Below are positions 8,550-17,951 of a stretch of 18,215 nt of DNA, piece by piece; position 1 is the stretch's first letter, and each line of letters begins with the position of its first letter. The stretch lies in NCBI GenBank assembly GCA_025399215.1, contig MU621332.1, forward strand, positions 1 to 18,215, written 5' to 3'. The DNA comes from Globomyces pollinis-pini. Lineage: Eukaryota; Chytridiomycota; Chytridiomycetes; Rhizophydiales; Globomycetaceae. The notes under the pieces are model-generated. The model saw only the letters and a list, made by a program, of their open reading frames with translations, was not told where the DNA came from and searched no databases. The translations under genes and the position numbers were made by a program.

Positions 8550-9304
8550 ATGTTGATAACCAGTTGACACACAATAATGAAGACTTCAAAATGCATCTTC
8601 GACCAGAATGTTTTTCATGAAACTGTTTCTCTGCTTGGAGTTCTAATAGCTGGTTCGTTGATGTATCCCAACACTTACTCTTCTCCTTGTGATATGCTGT
8701 AGAAAAGGGTGTGAATTATCCAATCTTCTGTATTTAACTTGCTTGAGTTTTGCTGATGAGTTTTATCTATGCAATGGCAGTTTTGATATCCAACTTGATG
8801 TGTAAAAGGGTCCATCTCCATGTTTGTGTTGGTTTTATTCCAGCGTCTCGAATGATCTTGATATACTCGTGGGGATCAAGAGATTCTTCAATTGTCTAAA
8901 AGAAACAGAGTCAGTCTGTGTTGAGGATAGGTAGTATAAGAGACTTTAAGTCTTCATTGCCAACTGTTATTGACCAACAACTATCATTTCATTACCAACT
9001 ATTGCTTATTGGAATAAGGATGAATCATGGATGGCTAGCAGGATATCGAGTCAAGGATGTAGGTGATCTTGATGTTTATACAACGACTTGTTATCATGAT
9101 TCTGAATATTTTCAATGCATTTACAAAGAAAACCAGTAAAAAATACCAAAGCTCTTGCCAGTTACTTTTAAGATTTGTTACTATATAGATGGCGTTAGTG
9201 TAGAATGTGCTGTTGGCTGTAAATACTGTCAGTTGCTGTTTAGTATCTGGATGGAGCAATTGGGGTAGATATCTGTATGATACGTACCCAAAGTAGGTCA
9301 TACC
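8550..9304 (-). CDS. Candidate unknown gene with several protein-like exons
   Basis: Three minus-strand blocks look coding. An 88-codon frame from ATG at 9301 (MTYFGYVSYRYLPQLLHPDT…) contains a hydrophobic segment WYFLLVFFVNAL. An exon at 8895-8767 follows a TTTTAG acceptor and reads TIEESLDPHEYIKIIRDAG…TWRWTLLHIKLDIKT before a TAG. A frame at about 8702-8554 begins after a CTACAG acceptor and reads HKEKSKCWDTSTNQLLELQA… to a TAA. I could not connect them in phase with GT-AG introns. They may be one membrane protein gene, separate pieces or chance. No family recognised. Confidence 0.28.
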
Positions 9305-10509
9305 AAGAGCAGCCTTTCATTTAGAGTTTAACTGAGATAAGGAATACTAGTGGTATCAATTTAAGAAACAGATTAGGATGATTTCATCAAAAGTTGACCT
9401 ACGACATAACACTAGCTGATATCGGGATGATCTACTAAGTAGCGAGATTCTTTTGATGTAACTAAGAGTCTTTGTTAGTCTGGCAATCATTTTTCGAGAG
9501 CAAAGGGCAAAAGGTAGAAATACATTTTTACCTACACACCGAATCCGCCCGCAACCCTAGGCATGTAAAACTTCAGTTTAAAAGTATCAGTGGATCCCAG
9601 TACTGCAATTATTAGTTGCTTAATTGCTTGTTTGTAGTACATTGTCATATGTTCCGATTCCGACTAGCACCCTCTAGGAACCACTCTGAAGAATTGGAAA
9701 CTTGAGTATAATTGAGATTCATGATGATTCAGCTGTATTATTCTCTGGTGAAACTTTTTTTGAATCGGAGTTGTTTGAATGTAGTAGAATGTTCTGGAAG
9801 GGTATAGTGTTTGTGACTTTCAATCTAAAGCTTTTGAACACAAAACTATGATTGATATATGGGTATCCTATGAGGTGTTAATATTGTTATCAACTCCTTA
9901 GTACCTTCCAACCATACTAACCAAAGAAAACCTTTGTCTTATTCCCGATCTTATGAAATCTTTTTTAAAGTATTAATTGGAATTGTTATGAGAATCTACT
10001 ACTAACATTTGACAGTTTTATGATTGAATATTTTAGTTTGAACAAAACAAGTTTTTCGTTTCTATGCAAAGGATTAAATGAATCTACAAGATGATGATGT
10101 ACTGTATCCCATCATATTTTCCCATAGTTTAAAGTAATTCAATTTTTTCCATGATGATAGTCATAGTGAGTAAGACACAGTGGCTGTTTTCTATCGGATT
10201 TTGTTAGAATCCCGATTTCCCTCCGATCGTTATCAAAACAAAAGACAAGTGTTTTTGAGAGTCCGGATTTTTCAACTGATGTTTAATAATCGGTACCAGT
10301 GTCTTTATGAATTGAATGAACAGAAAACTTTCTAGTATGACTCAATGTTTGTCATTGAGGCTGTGGGTTTGGATTTTTTTTCCGATTCATTTCTACAAAC
10401 CTTCATCAACATCAAGATCCAAGTTTTTTTTACTTATTTTTTTCTGGTTTGAATTTTTGTTTTTCACCTGGTATTCATACAAAATACCAATACAAAGAAA
10501 TACATTATC
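9305..10509. other. Gene-free stretch upstream of the velvet gene
   Basis: There is no frame with coding character. The last 200 bp before the velvet ATG are T-rich with several long T-runs, as in fungal promoter or leader regions. A perfect 7-bp stem-loop, CTCAATG-TTTGT-CATTGAG, lies at 10341-10359. I see no tRNA or repeat array. Confidence 0.45.
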
Positions 10510-11345
10510 ATGGAGGTCAATTATAAACTACAAATTCTACAACAACCTATAAGAGCTAAAGTAAGACTTGTTGTTCTAATTCAGGTTTTCCCTTTGGATG
10601 ATAAACAAAGAAGGCCTGGTAAATTTTTAATCATCTCATCTTAGTGGACCCTCCTCCAAGTAGAATTCTCAATCTAACAATTAGTTTTGGAACTCATTGT
10701 GGATGGAAATTTAAAAACAGAAATGTAAATAAATGGAACAAATTATAATTTCTAGAAATTTTAGAGCTCCTTTCCTAACTTGCATGTGCTCCTTATGGGA
10801 TGAGGAGAGGAAAGTAAATTATACCCATGTAGATTTTGTTCGAATTGTATCAACATCAGAGGGCAATCTAGAAAAAATTGAAAAGGTGGATTACTTGATG
10901 GGATCATTAGTGTCACCCTCTTATAATTTAATCGATTTGAATGGATTGGATAAGGTTTATTTCATATTTCCAGATATCTCTGTGAGAAAAGAAGGAAAGT
11001 ATTGTTTAAAGTTTACTTTGATGGATTTACTTGGGTATGTTATCAAAGTCATTTCATTAAAAAAAAAAACAATCTATTTGTAGACCATATATTAATTCTT
11101 GTAGAAGTCCAATGGCATCGATACCTCAGCTAACTCAAACAAAAGGGAAAATAGTCAATGAAATCTTTTCTGACACTTTTGTTGTTCAACCAATATCAGA
11201 ATTTTTAGGAATGATGGGTAAGTAAAAAAGGACGATTGATATTTTAATAGAGTCAAGTGAATTGGCTAAATCTTTGGCCAGTCAAGGTGTAAAACTACCC
11301 GTACGAAATAGTCATAATCCTCGACCAAATATAAGCGAGGAATGA
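10510..11345 (+). CDS. Velvet-domain regulatory protein
   Basis: Velvet proteins are fungal DNA-binding factors, with a fold related to NF-kappaB, that control development and secondary metabolism. Exons 10510-10560, 10585-10618, 10645-10698, 10767-11034, 11084-11217 and 11251-11345 give 211 residues. Landmarks appear in family order: YKLQILQQPIRA near the N-terminus, RRPVDPPPSR across intron 2, GSLVSPSYNLIDLNG, FIFPDISVRKEGKYCLKFTL, FSDTFVV, and ESSELAKSLASQGVKLPVR at the end. Introns are 24, 26, 68, 49 and 33 nt. The third is uncertain: a better-looking 31-nt intron (10725-10755) breaks phase by one base, so the residues just after the DPPP block may be wrong. The protein is almost only the domain, like short VosA/VelB-type members without long tails. 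It converges with CTF4, with 218 bp between the stops. Confidence 0.88.
10561..10584 (+). other. 24-nt intron in the velvet gene
   Basis: GTAAGACTTGTTGTTCTAATTCAG separates QQPIRAK from the next velvet block. Removal keeps phase and restores the spacing to RRPVDPPP. The CTAAT just before the acceptor is a plausible branch site only about 5 nt from the splice point. Confidence 0.75.
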
Positions 11346-11563
11346 CAATTACATCCTTATCCTTATATATTATTCGACTTTAATAAACATAAGATTAGAA
11401 ACATACTATAAATTAATCTTGTTATATCTTGTATCCAACTCAACTATACATATCTACGTATATGATACCATTCTTATCAACACATTCCTTTCACCTGTAA
11501 AGTCAACGTAGTATAATAGGAAAAAAAATTCAAAAACAACTGTGAATTGTATTATAGTAATTT
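11346..11563. other. Shared 3' region of convergent velvet and CTF4 genes
   Basis: AT-rich, 218 bp, with stop codons in all frames. It must hold both polyadenylation signals. AATAAA-like elements are frequent but cannot be ranked by eye. Confidence 0.5.
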
Positions 11564-14500
11564 CTATGAAACATGCCTTAAACTAGTCGAAGGGTCTGCT
11601 GGTGCTTTGCCCTTATGAGGAGCTCCATAATCAGGTACACCATCTCCTACCTGATTTTCTTTCTCTGTATCCTCTCGATCACCATCAGTATCAAACATTT
11701 TAGCCAGTTCCTGATGTGATTTATCATTTGGATCCATATTTGCATCAACTTGCATTTCCACCCCATTTTCTCGACTACTCTCTTTCAATGGTGTTGGGTT
11801 CTCTTTGAATGAAAAATGTGATAGGATGGAATTGGTGACGACTTTACTAGATCCTGCTTTTAATTCAACTACTGTTTGTTTCTTTTGTTCTACAGTCTTG
11901 GTTGATACTGGTTCATCAACTTGCTTATCATCAACTGTTGAATCCATTTGTTTGTCTTCAATCAACTTTGATTTCTTTTCCATATGTTCTGAATTCTAAA
12001 ATAAATAAATAAAAATAAAAATAGAATTACTGGGTTGGTGGTTGATTTTGAAAAAAGTGTTGATAAAGTAGTTTGTTTACGTTTTTTCTCAATTGGATGG
12101 AGATCAGCAACAGTGGTATCCGATTGCTTGGCAATAGTACTTAATTCACTAAATATCGTAGCTCCTGTTGATTTAAGTTTATCGGTAGTTGTTTTTTTGG
12201 TAGCAAAAGGATTATTCTTTTTGATTTTTTTCGTTTCAGTACGATTTGTTGTATGAGTTGGAATAGTGTCGGCAATGATTGTTTCTTTTAATGGTAAATC
12301 TTCAAAATCTGCATCGTCATTCATATCGACTGCCGGTTGAGCTTGGTGTGCGTTCGTTCGTGTTGGGTTATCATCAAAATCATCAAGTTCTTGTATCGTT
12401 TCAACACGATTAGTTTTTTTCTGGACTGCAACTTGAGTAGGTTGAGTTTCAGGTACTATAGATTTATAGTTTGGCAATTCTGGTTTGGTAGGTCGGACTA
12501 AATTTGAAATGGGTGGTTCAATGGATTGTATTGCAGATCTTTGGTAGTGATAATGTCCCATACTTTCTTCTTCATTCATTGAATTAATTGCTTCCAATTG
12601 TTTATATTTAGCCTACCATTTAATACAAAATTCATTACCTCTTTCATGGCACTCAACCGTTCAGCCAAAGCTGGTAAATGATTATACGATGCTAGTTTAA
12701 TAGCAGCATCAAACGTCTTCAAATTATAACAACAAGTCACTAAATCAATCACACGTTGAGATTGTTCCGCTTTACAAGCACTCTAAAAATAAACATTTCC
12801 AATAATCAAATTACAGCAATCAATTGAATTGATAATCGATCAAGCTGAGCCTCTTGTCGAATCAATCCCATATTTGACTCAACTTGTTCATCCAAATTTC
12901 GATGTTGTTCCAAAATTAATCTACCCTTTGCAATTCTAATTTGAAATCATCAACAAAATCTATAAATTCTTACCTTTCTTCCATTTTCACTCTTTCGGAA
13001 TCAAATTGTGCAAATGGAATGGTCAATGGAAAATCATTGATGACCGGTTTAGGAAATACTGGAGTTTGTTCTCCCTACACATCAAAATCAAATAGATCAA
13101 TTTACTCTACATATAACACACAAGAAATTGGTTTCAGTGACACCAACAGGCCAATAACTCAAATTGGTTCCACTAACTCCTTCAACCAGTTTGGAATCAA
13201 AAATGGGTGTCCATGAATTGTCGGAATGAACAAACAGTCCTCGGAGAATACCTGCAGAATCGTACGTTAATGGTATCTATTCATCAGCATTCCAAACCAT
13301 GTACCCCAATATCCGAAAACCCTAACCAAGTCAGAGTAGAATACGGTGAAATAGGTAATTTCGCATTCACCAAAGTCTTATTAAGCAACACATCAATCAA
13401 AATGTATCCCAAATTTTGATGTTCTATGATAAATCACAAGATAAATTACTTTGAAAGACACCACCATCATGGTAAACCACCAACAATAGGTTATCATTTC
13501 CACACATGGATACAATTGGCCCGGTTATGGAACGAATGTTTGTTTGCACACCACTGGTGGTCAAGAACCTAATATATTGTCTATCGGTAGCAACAGCTAT
13601 ACACCTTGAAGTGATTGCAAGTGCTTTAGGGTAAATACATTATGTTGATATACCTTCAACTTTTTCACCATCTGGCAATTGTATAGTCCAATCATTCTTG
13701 GATGCCCAATTACTGTATGGTCTATACAATACAGAACTAGGTAAGGTAGCAGTGCCTTCTGAAGCAAACACAGCACCAGTCTGTCCTAGACATGCCAACG
13801 TATACTTGTTGTGATCAGTAAAGTGGAATGGTCGTTGCGAAGTATCATTGAATTGAATATCTACAGTATGTTGAATTCCTGATTCAATCGAACAAACAGT
13901 TCCAATCAAGTTGAAAAGAAGATAATGTCGATTTCCTTTTGGTGCACAAGAACCTGGTTGGAATGCAGCTTGACCTTCTTGTGGTTGATAGACCGTCACT
14001 GCTTGTGCCGGTCGTTTTTCACCAAACAATAGTTGTTCTAGAAAATAAAAAATATGGTATCAATACCTCTATCCATTTTCTGTAATAGGTTACGACGGTT
14101 TCGATCTTCATATCGTTGATACCCCACATCAGTATCCAATGCTTCAATATAACCACCACCATCATCATCTACCACAAAATCTTGATCTTCTTCTCCAACC
14201 TCTTCAACAGCTTCTGTATCAAAGGCACTTAAATCATTCATATCCTCATCACCAAACAATTCATCATCTACTGATTGACTAGCTTTCTTTGTTGCTTCCA
14301 ATGCTTTAGCAGGATGTGGTTGAGAATTCACTATAAAAGATTTCCAATACATGACATTTCCTTTTTGATCACTCTATAAAGGTTATTGAACATCAAGATT
14401 ATACAAGAACAATATCGTTTTCAATGGGATGCCATTCACAACTCATGATACGATATTCATGACTGGTACTAACAAAAATAAATTGTTTAATTAAAAAACA

Positions 14501-15470
14501 AACCTAAACATTGGTAAAGTTGTTTTTTCATCCGGTTTCCAAACCGACAACAATTTTTTGTTTCCAATACACATTAGATATAAACCATTAGTTGAAAATT
14601 TTAAATCCATGATATCTTCTGTATGATTTAAAGTAAATATCACATCCCAAGTATTATTCTTGATACCCAAGACATCACCACCCAATCCACAAACTGCAAA
14701 ATAATCCCCAGTTGGATGCCATACCGTTCGATAATGTTCGATTGATTCAGGTAATGATGTTTTAATAATGGAATCAAAAGTATGTAGACATTGCCAAGTA
14801 AATTTTTTAAACCAAATTTTAATTAATCCATCAGATGAAGTTGATACTAACGTTGTTGATGATTTGTTCATGGAAAGGGATTTGATTGCATTCTAATTGA
14901 GATGTTTTTAGTAAAATTGGTAATGGTACCGTATGACCTTCAAGTACTTCACTAAAATCATGACTATAAATGTTGACCAAAGTGATTGTAGGTTCACTAT
15001 AAATCAGTTAGTTTTTTTTAGATACTCTGATCCTATAGCAACTAAACCATCGTTTCCAAAGGTGACTGATCTAATAGCACCAGATCTTCGAGTTAAGGTA
15101 TGATGAAATTTCAGTGGCCTTAGTCTGAACAATCGACATTCGTTATCATCTGAACCTACCACAAGCCTATGTATTTAGTTCCCAATAATCAAAACCAATT
15201 TTCCTAATCTTAAACCAGCAATGATAGTTACATAAATAGCTAGACAAGTGATGGTTGTATTTGAATTTCCACAAGAGACTATTGTTCCTGATTCAGAATC
15301 TACATGTCCACTTGCAATAGATGGTAAAGCATTCGAAACTAATTTGTTTCCTCCACAAGAGATGATTTTACTGGGTTTTAGATGGATATTGATTACCTTC
15401 CATCCGACGATACTACAAAGAGAGATTGACTGGTATGAATTGGATTAAATTCAACGTGTCCAGGTAACAT
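11564..15470 (-). CDS. CTF4: CTF4/Mcl1/WDHD1 replisome adaptor
   Basis: Sixteen exons between ATG 15470 and TAG 11564 join in phase into about 1137 residues. Residues 1-300 carry WD40 blades (EGHTNAIKSLSMN…DGLIKIW, VWHPTGDYFAVCGLGGDV, CEWHPIENDIVL). An acidic linker ends DDDGGGY (about 362-368), which matches the yeast linker. A second propeller of the SepB type runs about 396-745 (RPYSNWASKNDWTIQLPDGE, TWLGFSDIG, SWTPIFDSK, YWPVGV). A helical bundle follows (about 750-820), then a long Ser/Thr/Lys-rich tail. CTF4 is a trimeric hub linking CMG helicase to polymerase alpha and other factors. Most introns are 26-38 nt. The second (15215-15156, 60 nt) is uncertain, because a 23+29-nt pair would be one base out of phase. 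The tail has QTTLSTLF (about 980-987), close to a PCNA-binding box. Confidence 0.93.
11996..12030 (-). other. 35-nt intron before the CTF4 last exon
   Basis: GTAATTCTATTTTTATTTTT… ends TTTTAG, and it is almost pure A/T. It joins TTNP to NSEHMEKK in phase. Retention would add a short hydrophobic read-through and a stop. Confidence 0.7.
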
Positions 15471-15733
15471 TGAAAGATAAGAATAAAAGTCACTCAATCG
15501 GACAAAACGTCATCAAGAAATTGTACAGTTTAAGGATCTGTAATGGTTTCAATTGTACATCTCGATGGATCCCAGTCGATTATAACAAAGGATTTGATCA
15601 TTGAGTTGTCGCGTTTTATTAAAGTACATGGTTCCATACAATAAAACTCCAAGGTAATCATTTGAATGAAATTGCAAAATGGTATTTATTGGAATGAATA
15701 TGAATCAAAGGCCGTCAATTATGTTCATTGTAT
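15471..15733. other. Gap between CTF4 and the SH3 membrane protein, with leftover coding-like frames
   Basis: On the minus strand, about 15680-15530, a frame reads ITLEFYCMEPCTLIKRDNSM then IKSFVIIDWDPSRCTIETIT to a TAA at 15532-15530. It is in the same frame as the upstream SH3 protein but is separated from it by several stops, without a GT-AG intron that fits. A 91-nt GT-AG intron would instead lead to a different frame (LLYGTMYFNKTRQLNDQILC…). Either may be the true last exon of the SH3 gene. The CTF4 promoter must also lie here. Confidence 0.4.
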
Positions 15734-16644
15734 TTACAATTCGAATGGAAATGTTTTCAATCCAGATTTCAATTCATGTCGTTTTAAAGTACTTTGTGTC
15801 TTGTTGATCAATTCTTTGGTACCGAGTATTATTAAAACCTCATTCCCATGAAATTGACTGTAAAATTGAGGGTGTTCAATTGTCTTTATAGTATCAATAA
15901 TGTTTGTTTTCAGCATGTTACTGTACTGAGTTGAACAGAATTCAATCATCTCTGGTAATTGTATTTCGTCATCACTATCTGGAAAGTAGAATAGACCCAA
16001 TTTGTATTTTGTTGTTGGTTGGAAACACTTTTGTGGTATGATACCTTCTTGTACTTGTTTCCCAACTTTCTTTTCTACCAAACATGTTCCGTCCAAATAG
16101 TAATTCTTTACTTTGATAATATCTCCAGTTTTAATGGTGAGTTCTTGTTCATCTTTTCCAACGTAGTTTTCGATAATCTGTAAGGTTAAAATATGTCATT
16201 CAGATCATGCATATGTAATTAAAATCATGGATACATCCATAGTTGTGAGTATAAGAAATTCTTGTAGTTTATCAACATTACCTTTAAAGGTTCACCTAAT
16301 TTTAACAGCGTTTGATCCAGGACATCCGAAATCAACTCCAACCCATCCCCATTTGAAAATAGTATAATAGTCGATTGGTTATATTTCTCCATGATTGTTA
16401 TTATTGACTTTACGGATATTGATTGACTCACATCATCCACTGGAATGTCTTTAAAGAGTATATCGATTGGAATATTAGTAGTTTGATCAGGAGTTTGTAA
16501 TTTGGCAATATTTTGACGATATTCGTTTACAATTTCGATATCATCGTTTGATTGCTTTGATTTTGTAGATTTGAAGGAGAGGATGAGTATCAGTATGATG
16601 CATAGTGCAGCAGCACTTAGTAAACCAATTAGAATCAAGTCCAT
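15734..16644 (-). CDS. Single-pass membrane protein with an SH3 domain
   Basis: An ATG at 16644 opens a protein whose first 24 residues are a strong membrane anchor (LILIGLLSAAALCIILILIL) followed by basic residues, so the bulk should face the cytosol. A polar linker and a helix-rich block run to about 121. A 104-nt intron (16281-16178, perhaps hiding a micro-exon) leads into an SH3-like domain at about 122-175 (IIENYVGKDEQELTIKTGDI, then a Gly-poor loop, then GIIPQKCF). The rest is unrecognised. Exon 2 ends at TAA 15736-15734, giving 268 residues, but further exons toward 15530 are possible. Fungal membrane-SH3 proteins such as Fus1 and Sho1 scaffold signalling and polarity complexes; that role is only inferred here. 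It is divergent from NAA30 with about 250 bp between the starts. Confidence 0.7.
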
Positions 16645-16894
16645 TAAAAGCCAATGTTTTTTAATTAAACAAAGAACTCAAAACATGGTGATTGACCCAA
16701 AATGAATGCTATTGAAACTTGCCTTAAACAATCATGATTGTATTACTCGACAATTCAGAAATGTACTTGTTCTATAGCATCTCATCCTTGCTTGTATCTC
16801 TCAGTACTTTGAATATCAGGATAAATTAATACAAATAAAAGACACATGCTTGCAGTAGGTATCTATCAGATCACAGTTTATAGTATCCATTGAT
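16645..16894. promoter_or_regulatory. Divergent promoter region of the SH3 membrane protein and NAA30
   Basis: The two starts face away from each other across 250 bp of AT-rich DNA with no coding frame. It must drive at least one of the genes and probably both. No specific binding site was recognised. Confidence 0.5.
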
Positions 16895-17542
16895 ATGGTT
16901 GCTTTTGAATTTAAACTCTTTGAATTTTTTGTTCACATAATGCTCATCACCACATATAAAGGAGAGATAGAATTGGATGAAATCATGGCTTTGATCGATA
17001 GAGTACTTTGTAATCAATGACTGATTTTCAGGATTTATCGGAACCTTATACCATATATACTTATCGTTACTTTTTACATAACTGGCCTTCTTTGACCTTT
17101 TTAGCAAGGTAAAGTATCTAATTTAAATCACTTATATGATAAAGCATCCCATTTAATTCACTTGTTTTTGTTTAAAACAAACAGTACTAATGAATTTAGA
17201 GATGAGCAACAGAATTTACTTGGAGTGATTATATGTAGATTAGAACCCCATCGAAATACTCCAAAGAGAGGGTATATAGCCATGTTAGCTGTAGATTCTA
17301 AATACCGTAAACAAGGAATAGGTAAAGATATGATGACTTAATTGAAAGGATCGAAATTAGTAGTTCATTGTATTGAACAAATGAAATTAAAAGAAGCAGA
17401 TGAAATTGTTTTAGAGACAGAATTGACTAATCAAGCAGCTTTAAATTTGTACAGTAGATTAGGATTTATGAGGGATAAACGATTAGCAAGATATTATTTG
17501 AATGGAGTTGATGCATTTCGACTGAAGCTTTGGTTAAAGTAA
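16895..17542 (+). CDS. NAA30: NatC catalytic subunit, N-alpha-acetyltransferase 30 (MAK3)
   Basis: NAA30 transfers acetyl from acetyl-CoA to proteins starting Met-Leu, Met-Ile or Met-Phe at the ribosome. Exon 3 has [19 protein letters not shown], which is diagnostic. Exons 4-5 have [20 protein letters not shown], then YRKQGIGSKL (the R-x-x-G-x-G acetyl-CoA loop, across a 27-nt intron), then [32 protein letters not shown] and FRLKLWL at the end. A model without indels uses 16895-16930, 16971-17003, 17033-17103, 17185-17321 and 17349-17542 (156 residues). It needs a GC-AG intron at 17104-17184. Alternatives are a start at 16940 with one extra A, or a GT donor at 17109 with one missing T (giving FLAS). 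The C-terminal half is certain; the N-terminal 40 residues are not. The minus-strand frame over exons 1-3 is a shadow. Confidence 0.88.
17104..17184 (+). other. Long NAA30 intron built from a ~30-nt duplication
   Basis: Two successive 30-nt units, 17111-17140 and 17141-17170, share their first 23 positions closely (AAAGTATCTAATTTAAATCACTT versus AAAGCATCCCATTTAATTCACTT in outline). The intron ends AAACAAACAG. Its donor is either GCAAGG at 17104 or GTAAAG at 17109. At about 76-81 nt it is more than twice the usual length here, which duplication of a normal 30-nt intron body would explain. Confidence 0.6.
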
Positions 17543-17597
17543 TCTCTTGGTCAATAAATTGAATTCCTCCTTGATCGTTTTCCTATAATTTTCTTTG

Positions 17598-17951
17598 ATG
17601 AATACGGTAGCCAAGTTTGTCAATCAAGCCATCAAGACTGAGAGAGTTCTTATATTTAGGTAATCAAAAAGTATGGGATAAACCATAGCAAATCTTATTG
17701 TCCTTATTGTGCTAAAGCAAAGGCATTATTAACAAAGAATAACTTGGATTTCACTTCATATGAATTAGATAAACGATCGGATGGTTCTCAAATTCAAGAT
17801 TATCTTTTTACTCTAAACAATCAAAAAACGGTTCCTTCTATTTATATCAATCAAACTCATGTTGGTAATGAATTTCATTTAATAGAAAGGTGGAAGTGAT
17901 GATTTAACAAAAGCTTTCCAAAATGGAACAGTCAAAAAACTATTAAAGTAA
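17598..17951 (+). CDS. Dithiol glutaredoxin
   Basis: Three exons (17598-17659, 17689-17864, 17890-17951) with introns of 29 and 25 nt give 99 residues, the normal length of a cytosolic glutaredoxin. The active site CPYC follows VLIFSKS at about residues 23-28, with intron 1 inside the Ser codon. Further landmarks are the TVPSIYINQTHVGG block, with the cis-Pro and the GG glutathione-binding turn split by intron 2, and then SDDLTKAF. The enzyme reduces protein disulfides and glutathione mixed disulfides using GSH. There is no targeting peptide, so it is probably cytosolic. It starts 55 bp after the NAA30 stop on the same strand. All key residues are present and no frame problem is seen. Confidence 0.95.

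Noticed and set aside
10316..10552. Plus-strand 78-codon frame before the velvet start
   Set aside because: It is Phe/Trp/Ser-rich because the leader is T-rich, and it overlaps the true velvet first exon in another frame.
15666..15851. Plus-strand frame of 61 codons (LQNGIYWNEYESK…)
   Set aside because: It is antisense to the SH3 membrane protein and has no in-phase neighbours or recognisable motif.
16871..17107. A 78-codon minus-strand frame with Lys/Phe-rich protein
   Set aside because: It lies exactly antisense to the NAA30 exons that carry [14 protein letters not shown]. The conserved plus-strand motif wins, and the minus frame lacks an ATG start.
10561..17184. Idea that widespread homopolymer sequencing errors break the genes
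   Set aside because: RasGEF, CTF4, glutaredoxin and the F-box gene join without any indel over many kilobases, and in-phase splice alternatives exist for velvet and NAA30. It remains possible at single sites only.
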